Assembly (NCBI GenBank): GCA_964602995.1
Contig: CAZRTM010000048.1
Span: forward strand, 1 to 29,803
Length of the DNA stretch: 29,803 nucleotides
Source of the DNA: JAAYYY01 sp964602995
Lineage (GTDB): Bacteria > Chloroflexota > Anaerolineae > Promineifilales > Promineifilaceae
Direction: 5' to 3'
Positions 23,094-29,803 of the stretch are shown here, in pieces. Position 1 is the stretch's first letter, and each line of letters opens with the position of its first letter. The notes under the pieces were generated by a model. It did not search any database and was not told the DNA's origin. It was given only the letters and a program-made list of their open reading frames with translations. A program made the translations under genes and the position numbers.

Positions 23094-24986
23094 TTAGTTC
23101 TGGGCAGCCAGTTTAGCTTCCTGGTCAAAGGTCCAGTTATACCACTGGTCGCCGCCAAACAGAGCCGGAATACGGTCCACCCATTCGTGTTGTGCCTGGT
23201 ACTGGATCTGGAGGTAGATGGGGAAGAAGGGCGTTTCCCCTTCTGGCCCGAAGAAACCTTCCTCGATCTGGCGGTATAGTTCAACGCGCGCATCGGGATC
23301 CTGCTCCACGCGGGCCTCGACGATGAGGTCGTCCAGCTCGGAGCATTCGCGCAAGAAGCGCTGCCCGGGGTTCTCACACCACAGCACGTCGCCGACCCAG
23401 TTGTTCTCATCCGGATAGTCCGGACCCCAACCCAGCGTCCACATATGCGGCGCTTCTTCGTCAGGCACTTCAGCAGCAGTCGCACTCAGCAGCTCATCAA
23501 AAGATTGTTGTTCAATCTCAATCAGGTCGGTGGGACATCCCAGGTGTTCTGCCCACTGCCCTTGTGCAAACTCAATCCAGTCCAACGTGTTCTGCCCAGA
23601 GTAGCCCAACAACGTTACACGGGGGAAGCCTTCGCAGTCAGGATAGCCGGCCTCGGCCAGCTGCTCCCGCGCATACTCGGGGTCAAAACCGACGCCAACC
23701 TCGTCTATGGGCGGCGCACCAAAGATGCCGGGCGGGGCAAAGTGATTGATGGGCAGGCCCTGCCCCTGCATCACCACGTCGACAAAGGTCTCGCGGTCAA
23801 AGGCAGCAGAAAAGGCGCGGCGCACAGCCGGATCATCAAAAGGTTCCTTGGTAGTGCGGAACCCGATGTAGAAAGTGCTCAACGTAGGCACCTGAATCGT
23901 CTCATCCGGGAACTGCTCCAGATGTGCCTGAACCTCAGCGTTGGGCAACGTGGTGATGTCCACGTCGTTGTTTAGCCACAGGGCATAGCCGGTGCTCACG
24001 TCGGGCACCACGTTGATCACAACCTGCTCCAGATTGCCGGAACCGTACATATCTTCAGGCATCAGCGGATTGCGCACAACCGTACGGCGCACGCCGTGCA
24101 CCCACTCGCTGAGCACAAAGCGTCCGTTGGTCACAATGTTGCCCGCCTCAATCCAATTCTCACCATGTTCCGTAATCGCCCATTCAGGCGTTGCCGACAG
24201 AGTCCACATAGGAATCATGGAGAGGAAGTAGCTGGCAGGGAATTCTAGCTCGATGACCAGCGTTTCCGGATCGGGAGCGCTGACGCCGACGGCATCAAAC
24301 AGCTCTGGCGGAATGTTGGCCGGGTCTTCCGCTTCCAAAACATCGAGACAGCCGGAAATCAGCGGAGCGATAATGCCGCTGTAGTAGGAACCGATGTTAG
24401 GATCACAGGCGCGCTTAATGCCATAGGCAAAGTCCTCTGCGGTGACGAAAGCCGGTTCCTCACTAGTCACTTCACCGTTCTCGTCTAAGATGGGGCGCAT
24501 CGCCTGTGTGGTCTCACCGCTCACCGGATTGTGATAGACCCAGGGGATGTCGGTGCGCACACTAAAGGTATAGGTCAGGCCATCCTCGCTCCCTTCCCAG
24601 CCGGTCGCCGCCTCGGGAATTAGCTCCGATGTCGCCAAATCATAATTGGCTAGCTGCACAAACAGGTTCTCGACATAGACGATCGAAACCGAGTCTTGAC
24701 TCAGTTGCGGATCCAGCGTTGGAATATCAGTCGTGGAGTAGCCGTCATAGGTAATCAGCGACTCGGCCATATCACCATCATCTACCGTCCCTGGGGTTGC
24801 CTCTTCCGTAACGATACGGGTTACCTCCACCGGCTCTCCTTCTTCAATGACGGTTTCAGTAACAACTCGCGTCACTTCCTCTGGAACTATTCGGGTAACC
24901 TCGACCGTCTCTGGCTGGCAGGCCGCCAACAGCAGCAGCGCGAGCGCCGCCAGGAAAAACATGCGGGTATTACTCTTACGCAACAT
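23094..24986 (-). CDS. Oligopeptide-binding lipoprotein 2 (SBP family 5)
   Basis: This 630-residue paralogue of binding protein 1 has the same plan: lipobox LLAAC (Cys23), Glu/Thr/Val linker with three VTR(I/V)V units, and a family-5 body (LDPQLSQD, WEGSEDGLTYTFSVR, RRAFSAAFDRETF) ending EAKLAAQN. Differences are spread through the ligand-binding body, so the two receptors may deliver different peptides to one OppBC-DF channel; this is inference. AAAGGAGGT lies five bases before ATG 24986. It is the first gene of the opp cluster, with its own promoter and terminator. It is divergent from the glucosidase gene across an array of 11-bp repeats. Confidence 0.95.
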   Translation of the reverse strand: MLRKSNTRMFFLAALALLLLAACQPETVEVTRIVPEEVTRVVTETVIEEGEPVEVTRIVTEEATPGTVDDGDMAESLITYDGYSTTDIPTLDPQLSQDSVSIVYVENLFVQLANYDLATSELIPEAATGWEGSEDGLTYTFSVRTDIPWVYHNPVSGETTQAMRPILDENGEVTSEEPAFVTAEDFAYGIKRACDPNIGSYYSGIIAPLISGCLDVLEAEDPANIPPELFDAVGVSAPDPETLVIELEFPASYFLSMIPMWTLSATPEWAITEHGENWIEAGNIVTNGRFVLSEWVHGVRRTVVRNPLMPEDMYGSGNLEQVVINVVPDVSTGYALWLNNDVDITTLPNAEVQAHLEQFPDETIQVPTLSTFYIGFRTTKEPFDDPAVRRAFSAAFDRETFVDVVMQGQGLPINHFAPPGIFGAPPIDEVGVGFDPEYAREQLAEAGYPDCEGFPRVTLLGYSGQNTLDWIEFAQGQWAEHLGCPTDLIEIEQQSFDELLSATAAEVPDEEAPHMWTLGWGPDYPDENNWVGDVLWCENPGQRFLRECSELDDLIVEARVEQDPDARVELYRQIEEGFFGPEGETPFFPIYLQIQYQAQHEWVDRIPALFGGDQWYNWTFDQEAKLAAQN

Positions 24987-25027
24987 CTTGACCTCCTTTC
25001 AGGTGTGGGATGGTTGTCAATGCAAAC

Positions 25028-25057
25028 ATTCTAAACAAAGTAACATATCGGTGTCAA
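25028..25057 (-). promoter_or_regulatory. Promoter of binding protein 2
   Basis: On the minus strand a consensus TTGACA (25057-25052) and TAGAAT (25033-25028) are 18 bp apart. The -35 box lies inside the second unit of the 11-bp repeat array, so a bound regulator could block or recruit RNA polymerase. Confidence 0.6.
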
Positions 25058-25083
25058 TACGGTGTCATAGTAGTGTCATTTTG
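25040..25083. promoter_or_regulatory. Array of four 11-bp direct repeats in the divergent opp/glucosidase region
   Basis: Units GTAACATATCG (25040), GTGTCAATACG (25051), GTGTCATAGTA (25062) and GTGTCATTTTG (25073) follow each other with an exact 11-bp period. Such head-to-tail half-sites one helical turn apart are typical of OmpR/PhoB-type response regulators; PhoB boxes have a TGTCA core with the same period. A possible plus-strand -10 box, TATAGT (25095-25100), is positioned so that the last unit would act as the -35 of the glucosidase gene. Confidence 0.6.
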
Positions 25084-25196
25084 GGGTAATGCCCTATAGT
25101 GGCCTTATCCCTTACTTCCCCGGACCCTGAGGTAAACTTGCGCCAGGGGCAGTTCGCGATCACAATAAGCGCAATTCTGCGAAGGAGCGTGTGCGA

Positions 25197-27182
25197 ATGA
25201 TTGAGTTTGGACGGGAAGTCTGCGGCCGCCTGGAGGTTGCAGAGAGCAGAGAGTGGTTGGTGACCAACGGAATCGGCGGCTTTGCGATGGGCACAGTCGC
25301 CGGACTCCTGACCCGACGCTATCATGGTCTGCTGATTGCAGCCCTCGACCCACCGCTGGGCCGCACGCTGCTGTTGAGCAAACTAGACGAAGACGTCAAA
25401 TACGGCGGCCGCCACTATTCGCTATTCGTAAACCGCTGGGCTGACAGCACGGTGGAAAAAGAAGGCATCCGCTTCATGGAGCGCTTTCGCCTGGAAGGCA
25501 CCACGCCGGTCTGGACCTATGCCCTGGCCGACGCACTTCTGGAAAAGCGGGTCTGGATGGAGCCTGAGCAAAACACCACCTATATCCAATATTACCTGCG
25601 CCGTAGCAGCGCTCCTTTGGAGCTATACGCCAAGGCGTTGGTCAACTACCGTGATTACCACCAGACGACCATCCTCAACGATTGGCAGCCGCAGATTGAC
25701 CCTGTCGAGCATGGGCTGCGCATCACAATGTTCCCGGAGGCGACGCCCTTTTACCTCCTCAGCAGCCAGGCTGAAGTCTGGCGCGAGTTCACCTGGTACG
25801 AAGACTATTTCCTGAGTATTGAGGACGACCGCGGCCAGAACGACGTCGTGGAGGACCATATTCACGTCGGCGTCTTTGGCGCCACACTGGAAGAAGGCGA
25901 CCGCTTTACGCTGGTCGCCAGCACCGAGGCGCGACCCAATCTGGATGGCGAAGCCGCATACCACCGTCGCACGGAACATGAGCGCAGGCTGCTGGCGCGA
26001 GCAGCCCGCGTGCCGGCCCCGCCCCACCCCCAACTGGTTCTGGCGGCCGACCAGTTCATCGCCCGTCGCCCCACCCCACACGACCCAGAGGGTTGTACAG
26101 TCATCGCCGGTTATCCCTGGTTCAGCGACTGGGGCCGGGATACGATGGTTAGTTTGCCCGGGTTAACTCTCAGTACCGGGCGAGCCGAGATTGCAGCGCG
26201 TATCCTGCGCACCTACGCCCATTTTGTGGACCAGGGTATGCTGCCCAACCGCTTTCCCGATATAGGTGAACTCCCCGAATACAACACGGTCGATGCCACG
26301 CTCTGGTACTTTGAAGCGATTCGCGCCTACCACGAAGCGACAGGCGACCGCGCCCTCGTAGAGGCGCTCTTTCCCGTGCTGGAAGAGATTATCAACTGGC
26401 ATTGCCGCGGCACACGCTACAACATCAAAGTGGATGAGGAAGATGGCCTGCTCTATGGCGGTGAAGAGAGCGTACAACTGACCTGGATGGACGCCAAGGT
26501 GGAAGATTGGGTGGTGACCCCGCGCACGGGCAAGGCGGTTGAGGTAAATGCCCTCTGGTATAATGCCCTCCTGATTATGGTCAATTTCGCCAGCATATTG
26601 GACCACAGCAGCGAATCATACGAGGCGTTAGCCGCAAAAGCGCGCGCCGGTTTCGACCGCTTCTGGAACGACGAACTCGGTTACTGCTATGACGTCATCG
26701 ACGGCCCAGACGGCAACGATGTGGCGTTAAGGCCCAACCAGATTTTCGCCGTTTCCCTGCCCTACAGCCCTCTACCACCAGCGCGCCAGAAAGCGATCGT
26801 GGACGTGTGCCAGCGCAATTTGCTGACTTCTTTCGGCCTGCGCACCCTGGCGGTGGACCACGAAGATTTCCGCGATACCTACAGCGGCGACATCAAAGAG
26901 CGAGATGGCGCTTACCACCAGGGAACGGTCTGGGCCTGGCTCATGGGGCCATTTGTCCGCGCCCATCTACGCGTTTACGGAGACCACGCCCGGGCGCGCT
27001 CCTTCCTGGCCCCGCTGATGCACCATCTGGTCGACCACGGCGTCGGCAGCGTCAGCGAAATATTCGACGGCGACGCCCCCTTCCACCCCCGCGGCTGTAC
27101 CGCCCAGGCCTGGAGCGTGGCCGAGCTGATTCAGGCCTGGCAGGTGACGGCGGGGGGCGGTAAGCCGTTATCCGTAAACCGT
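25197..27182 (+). CDS. Glycogen debranching enzyme / amylo-alpha-1,6-glucosidase (3' end in gap)
   Basis: The enzyme hydrolyses alpha-1,6 branch points of glycogen or limit dextrins in the cytoplasm. The N-terminal GDE domain (about 1-225) begins WLVTNGIGGFAMGT and RRYHGLL. The (alpha/alpha)6 catalytic domain (from about 280) shows YPWFSDWGRDTMVSLPGL, MDAKVEDWVVTPRTGKAVEV and RDGAYHQGTVWAWLMGPF, all diagnostic. The 662 visible residues are near full length; the chain reads into the 100-N gap without a stop, and the true end is probably just inside it. The last visible codons (KPLSVNR) already look like the CCGTAAA repeat, not conserved protein. ATG 25197 with AAGGAG nine bases upstream is preferred over GTG 25191, which is only three bases from it. 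Confidence 0.94.
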
Positions 27183-27292
27183 NNNNNNNNNNNNNNNNNN
27201 NNNNNNNNNNNNNNNNNNNNNNNNNNNNNNNNNNNNNNNNNNNNNNNNNNNNNNNNNNNNNNNNNNNNNNNNNNNNNNNNNNACCGATTACC
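27163..27292. repeat. CCGTAAA/CCGTTATC-type repeat holding the second assembly gap
   Basis: Left of the gap is CCGTTATCCGTAAACCGT, and right of it ACCGATTACC continues the same pattern. The 100 N (27183-27282) replace an unresolved simple repeat of unknown length between the glucosidase and menG genes. The stop of the former and the ribosome site of the latter are probably hidden here. Confidence 0.7.
27183..27282. other. Assembly gap (100 N)
   Basis: Exactly 100 unknown bases, a placeholder length. Its length is a multiple of three plus one, so the apparent reading frame across it has no meaning. Confidence 0.95.
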
Positions 27293-27296
27293 AAAA

Positions 27297-28010
27297 ATGG
27301 CTCAACTCCAAGGCGAAGAACGCGCTGAATACGTCCAGAACATGTTTGCCCGCATCGCCGGTCGTTATGACATGATGAACCGGCTGATGACCTTTGGGCA
27401 AGATGTGCGCTGGCGTCGTTATGTGATTCAAAAGGCACAACTGCCTGACGGCGGCAGGCTGCTGGACATTGCCACCGGAACTGGCGACATAGCCTATGAA
27501 GGGTTGCGACAACACCGCAACCTACAGGCTGTGGGCGGCGACTTTACGATTGAGATGATGCAGGCCGGAAAGCGCCGTCCCGAACGGCAGGCGCTGCAGT
27601 GGGTGGCTGCCGACACCCTGGCCCTACCCTTTCCCGACAATATGTTCGACGCCGTGACCTCCGGCTTTCTCATGCGCAACGTCATCGACGTGCCTGGCGC
27701 CCTGGCAGAACAGACGCGAGTGACAAAGCCCGGTGGGCGCATCGTGATTCTAGAGTCCAGCCCGCCCAAAAAGAACCTGCTGCGCCCATTCATCCGCCTG
27801 CACCTTAATTACGTCATCCCCACCCTGGGCCGGCTAATCACCGGCGACGACGACGCCTACCGTTACCTTCCAGACAGCACCCAGCAGTTCCAGGGGCCGG
27901 AGAGCCTGGCCGCTGCCATGCGCCAGGCCGGTCTCACGGAGGTCAGCTACCGCCTCTTCATGTTCGGCACCATTGCCGTTCACGTGGGCGTCAAGCCAGT
28001 CGCCGGCTAA
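27297..28010 (+). CDS. menG: Demethylmenaquinone methyltransferase (MenG/UbiE)
   Basis: The enzyme uses S-adenosylmethionine to methylate demethylmenaquinone, the last step of menaquinone synthesis (and a ubiquinone step in other bacteria). The 237-residue length is standard. Near the N-terminus is the family signature YDMMNRLMTFGQDVRWRR. SAM motif I is LLDIATGTGD at about 55-64. A later signature, YRYLPDSTQQF, lies near 185. MenG is preferred over UbiE on the likely lineage. The start is ATG 27297, only 14 bases after the gap; any Shine-Dalgarno is hidden by the gap. The frame happens to be open through the N run to the glucosidase, but these are two proteins. Confidence 0.95.
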   Translation: MAQLQGEERAEYVQNMFARIAGRYDMMNRLMTFGQDVRWRRYVIQKAQLPDGGRLLDIATGTGDIAYEGLRQHRNLQAVGGDFTIEMMQAGKRRPERQALQWVAADTLALPFPDNMFDAVTSGFLMRNVIDVPGALAEQTRVTKPGGRIVILESSPPKKNLLRPFIRLHLNYVIPTLGRLITGDDDAYRYLPDSTQQFQGPESLAAAMRQAGLTEVSYRLFMFGTIAVHVGVKPVAG

Positions 28011-28109
28011 GCACGCACAGGTTCGCAACGGCGCACACCACAACGACCAAAAAACGATCTGAACCATTTTCCGGCATCATCAACGCCGTCTTACAGCAGG
28101 GAGAGTTCT

Positions 28110-28601
28110 ATGCAGCAAGGACGCATATTTCAGATTAACGCCTCCGACGGCGGTGTGCCCAAGCGAAGTGTTGCCGAGGGCGTGGTGACCGCGGATGGAT
28201 TAGAAGGAGACCGCCAGCGCATTCTCAAACATCATGGTGGACCCCAGCGCGCCCTCTGCCTCTTCCCCCTTGAAGAAATCCTGGCCTTACAGGCGCAGGG
28301 ACACCCCATCTACCCTGGCTCCATTGGCGAAAACATAACGGTTACCGGCGTGGACTGGCAGTTGGTGAAGCCCGGCGCACGGTTGCGCCTGGGAGAGACA
28401 GTAGAAATCGAGATTACCTCCTATACCCTCCCCTGTAAGCAGATTAAGGGCAGCTTTTCTGACGGCAATTTCAATCGCGTCTCACCCGACAAAGCCGGCG
28501 CCACCTCCCGCACCTATGCCCGCGTCTTGAAGGCCGGGCGCATCCGACCCGGCGACCCCGTCCTCATCCTGAACAAGGGCGAGACACAGGACGACGCTTG
28601 A
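28110..28601 (+). CDS. MOSC-domain protein
   Basis: The 163-residue protein is a stand-alone MOSC (molybdenum cofactor sulfurase C-terminal) domain. Visible marks are the N-terminal DGLEGDRQ and HHGGPQRALCLF, the central YPGSIGENITVTGVDW, and the conserved cysteine C109 in YTLPCKQI, followed by RTYARVLKAG. Stand-alone MOSC proteins such as YiiM reduce N-hydroxylated bases with a bound molybdenum cofactor; this one is not close enough by eye to name. GGGAGAG lies about seven bases before ATG 28110. It lies 99 bp after menG and may be cotranscribed. Confidence 0.9.
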   Translation: MQQGRIFQINASDGGVPKRSVAEGVVTADGLEGDRQRILKHHGGPQRALCLFPLEEILALQAQGHPIYPGSIGENITVTGVDWQLVKPGARLRLGETVEIEITSYTLPCKQIKGSFSDGNFNRVSPDKAGATSRTYARVLKAGRIRPGDPVLILNKGETQDDA

Positions 28602-28631
28602 GAGACGTTTGACAGACGCGTGACAGATGCG
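28599..28631. promoter_or_regulatory. Three 11-bp direct repeats over the MOSC stop codon
   Basis: TGAGAGACGTT (28599), TGACAGACGCG (28610) and TGACAGATGCG (28621) repeat with an exact 11-bp period. On the other strand they read CTGTCA-N5-CTGTCA, very like a PhoB box. The TGACA core and period match the arrays at 22785 and 25040, with the same orientation relative to the downstream gene (csbD). Confidence 0.4.
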
Positions 28632-28678
28632 GGCCTGACTACCCCCTGATACTTCCTGAGAATTTATATCCCCATTCA

Positions 28679-28701
28679 TATCCTGTCGATATAACAGGAT
28701 A
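28679..28701. other. Inverted repeat, possible terminator or operator
   Basis: TATCCTGT (28679-28686) and ACAGGATA (28694-28701) form a perfect 8-bp stem with a 7-nt loop between the MOSC and csbD genes. No T-tract follows, so operator or leader structure is as likely as termination. Confidence 0.4.
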
Positions 28702-28742
28702 CATGATAACGTCCCGCACTTCCTTTAAAGTAAAATCAGTGG

Positions 28743-28804
28743 CTTTGCCCCTGCTACTGGCAGTTGCTTGCAATGGCGCAGGCTGCCAGCGGTGTCAGGC
28801 AAAG
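28743..28804 (+). ncRNA. Possible structured leader upstream of csbD
   Basis: Outer arms CTTTGCC (28743-28749) and GGCAAAG (28798-28804) enclose inner arms CTGGCAG (28757-28763) and CTGCCAG (28783-28789), with a small TTGC/GCAA pair inside. Nested perfect pairings over 62 nt suggest a folded 5' leader or small RNA. No known riboswitch is recognised. TAAAAT at 28731 is a possible -10 box without a -35. Confidence 0.35.
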
Positions 28805-28878
28805 ACTCACGAACAGATTTCGAAATGCAATAAGAGTGACGGCAACATCGTCATATGAGCGAAAGGAGTATAACCGGG

Positions 28879-29358
28879 ATGAATACAGATATTCTAGAAG
28901 GTAAATGGACGCAGGTTCGTGGCCAGGTGCAGGAACGTTGGGGTGAGCTGACCGATGACGACCTGGAGCAAATCAAGGGTAAGCGCAAACAACTGGAAGG
29001 GAAACTGCGCGAGCGCTATGGCTACAACAAGAAGCAGGCCAAAAGCGAGGTTGACCAATTCGTGCAGGAGGCCAATGGCCGTGCCACGAAGGCCACTGAG
29101 AAGGTGCAGGCCAAAGTACACGAAGCCCAGGACATGGTGCAAACGCGCGTAAAAGAGGCGCAGGAAAAGCTACAAGAACGGGCAGAGATGACTCGTGAGA
29201 AGGTCAGCAAAGGCGCCGAGCAAGCCCAAGACGAAATTCGCAATGTGGTGCCTGAAGATGTCGTCTATGTCGTGGACGAATATCCCTGGCTGGTCATCAT
29301 TGGCGCCCTGTTGATGGGTGTGGTCATCGGCTTGCTGCTCGGCCCCAACCGCAGCTAA
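28879..29358 (+). CDS. CsbD-like stress protein with helical arm and membrane anchor
   Basis: The 159-residue protein begins with a CsbD-type domain (1-60: MNTDILEGKWTQVRGQ, then ERWGELTDDDL and an EGKLRERYGY motif), known as a general-stress protein family. Residues about 62-122 are a long charged amphipathic helix (repeated KVQAKVHEAQ and RVKEAQEKLQER patterns). A single membrane helix at 137-155 (WLVIIGALLMGVVIGLLLG) ends the chain, in the manner of the ElaB/YqjD (DUF883) ribosome-binding membrane proteins. The combination is unusual for CsbD. ATG 28879 is chosen because AAGGAG (28862-28867) is 11 bases upstream; an in-frame ATG at 28855 would lie before that site. Upstream are an 11-bp repeat array and a nested stem. 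Confidence 0.85.
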   Translation: MNTDILEGKWTQVRGQVQERWGELTDDDLEQIKGKRKQLEGKLRERYGYNKKQAKSEVDQFVQEANGRATKATEKVQAKVHEAQDMVQTRVKEAQEKLQERAEMTREKVSKGAEQAQDEIRNVVPEDVVYVVDEYPWLVIIGALLMGVVIGLLLGPNRS

Positions 29359-29381
29359 ATGATCGCTCCACGAGCAGAGTA

Positions 29382-29417
29382 AAAAAAGACAGGCCTTATA
29401 AGTGGCCTGTCTTTTTT
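29382..29417. terminator. Bidirectional intrinsic terminator between csbD and yccF
   Basis: AAAAAAGACAGGCC (29382-29395) and GGCCTGTCTTTTTT (29404-29417) are perfect 14-bp arms around an 8-nt loop, giving a U-tract in both directions for the convergent csbD and yccF genes. Confidence 0.92.
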
Positions 29418-29433
29418 GTTACAAGCATAAGCT

Positions 29434-29799
29434 TCAGCGCAGATCCCGTTGGAAGGGGAAAATGGCGATGGGAATCAGCTTCAGGTGCTGACGGGCAAAG
29501 GGAAGGCCCACAATGGTAATGGCCAATATCAGTGCCGAAGTCAGGTGGGCGATGGCAATTTCCCAGCCAAAGAAGATGATCCAGAGGATGTCAAAGAGCA
29601 AGGCAACCGGCCCTTCGTTCTTGCTCACCACCACTTCCTTGCCAAACGGGGCCATCGTCGCTACTCCCAACTTGATCGATTGCAGCCCAAAGGGAATGCC
29701 AACAATCGTCAGGCACATCGCCAGACCACCGACAATATAAATCAGGCCGGCCACAAAACCACCGAAGACCAGCCAGATGATGTTACCTAAAAGGCTCAT
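29434..29799 (-). CDS. yccF: YccF-family inner-membrane protein
   Basis: This 121-residue membrane protein has two copies of a hydrophobic repeat. The first runs from MSLLGNIIWLVFGG through LAMCLTIVGIPFGLQSIKLG, the second from LLFDILWIIFFGWE through ILAITIVGLPFARQHLKL. The GIPF/GLPFA turn is the hallmark of the YccF domain (DUF307). About four membrane helices are predicted by eye. Its role is unknown in any organism. The start is ATG 29799, four bases from the window edge, so its ribosome site cannot be judged. It converges on csbD at a shared terminator. Confidence 0.92.
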   Translation of the reverse strand: MSLLGNIIWLVFGGFVAGLIYIVGGLAMCLTIVGIPFGLQSIKLGVATMAPFGKEVVVSKNEGPVALLFDILWIIFFGWEIAIAHLTSALILAITIVGLPFARQHLKLIPIAIFPFQRDLR

Positions 29800-29803
29800 T
29801 TTT

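Noticed and set aside
25040..25083. A definite PhoB box
   Set aside because: Period and core agree, but no phosphate gene is near and the regulator is not in the window, so only the response-regulator-type pattern is claimed.
25191..28010. A single 939-residue fusion of glycogen debranching enzyme and UbiE-type methyltransferase
   Set aside because: The frame crosses 100 placeholder N; both halves are complete known proteins with their own boundaries, and the flanks of the gap are intergenic repeats.
1..29803. tRNA or rRNA genes, transposases or integrases
   Set aside because: No rRNA stretch or recombinase motif was seen among the translated products, and no tRNA-like sequence was noticed in the intergenic regions read by eye.

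Overview
This window reads as a stretch of a Gram-positive-type (probably single-membrane) bacterial chromosome of fairly high GC, most likely a Chloroflexota (Anaerolineae/Ardenticatenia-like) draft or metagenome-assembled genome. The assignment is inference. It rests on the solute-binding lipoproteins with long Val-Thr-Arg-rich linkers after the lipobox, the glycogen debranching enzyme type, the menaquinone-type methyltransferase, the absence of outer-membrane genes, and the abundant short tandem repeats between genes (ATCTCCA, CTCCGTG, AATTCGT, AATCAGT and CCGTAAA types). Two runs of exactly 100 N (16314-16413 and 27183-27282) are scaffold gaps, and both fall inside such repeats.

Layout. 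Positions 1-293 hold repeat blocks and a promoter. Plus-strand genes follow: an Hsp70-type ATPase fused to what looks like a DNA-gyrase-A-type C-terminal propeller (294-2645), uvrA (2796-5693), a one-piece degenerate DppB+DppC-like permease (5924-7567), an ABC-F/Uup ATPase (7635-9542), a LysM lipoprotein (9604-10305) and a Nudix hydrolase (10403-10951). The Nudix gene overlaps tail-to-tail with a Lon-related protease (13320-10918, minus). Continuing on the minus strand are a propeller lipoprotein with a polytopic C-terminus (13561-15375), a double-SH3b protein (15560-16222), and a complete oligopeptide ABC importer. Read in the direction of transcription, the importer is binding protein 2 (24986-23094), terminator, oppD, oppF, binding protein 1, intercistronic hairpin, oppB, oppC. 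On the plus strand, divergent from binding protein 2, come an amylo-alpha-1,6-glucosidase (25197 into the gap), menG/ubiE, a MOSC protein and a CsbD-like stress protein. The window closes with yccF on the minus strand, sharing a bidirectional terminator with csbD.

How the parts fit. The Opp system has everything an oligopeptide importer needs (two paralogous lipoprotein receptors, two permeases, two ATPases). The plus-strand genes around it are housekeeping or stress functions: DNA repair, ribosome-associated ABC-F, protease, glycogen breakdown and menaquinone synthesis. The most interesting regulatory signal is a set of 11-bp-period direct repeats with a TGACA core. They lie upstream of binding protein 2 (shared with the divergent glucosidase), upstream of oppD and, more weakly, upstream of csbD. 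In every case they have the same orientation relative to the minus-strand opp genes or to csbD. This resembles the tandem half-sites of OmpR/PhoB-type response regulators and suggests a small local regulon.

Most likely to repay study: the Hsp70-GyrA-type fusion, the fused permease lacking recognisable ATPase-coupling (EAA) loops, the 11-bp repeat arrays, and the 22-bp tandem repeat that begins inside the last codons of oppC and runs into the assembly gap.
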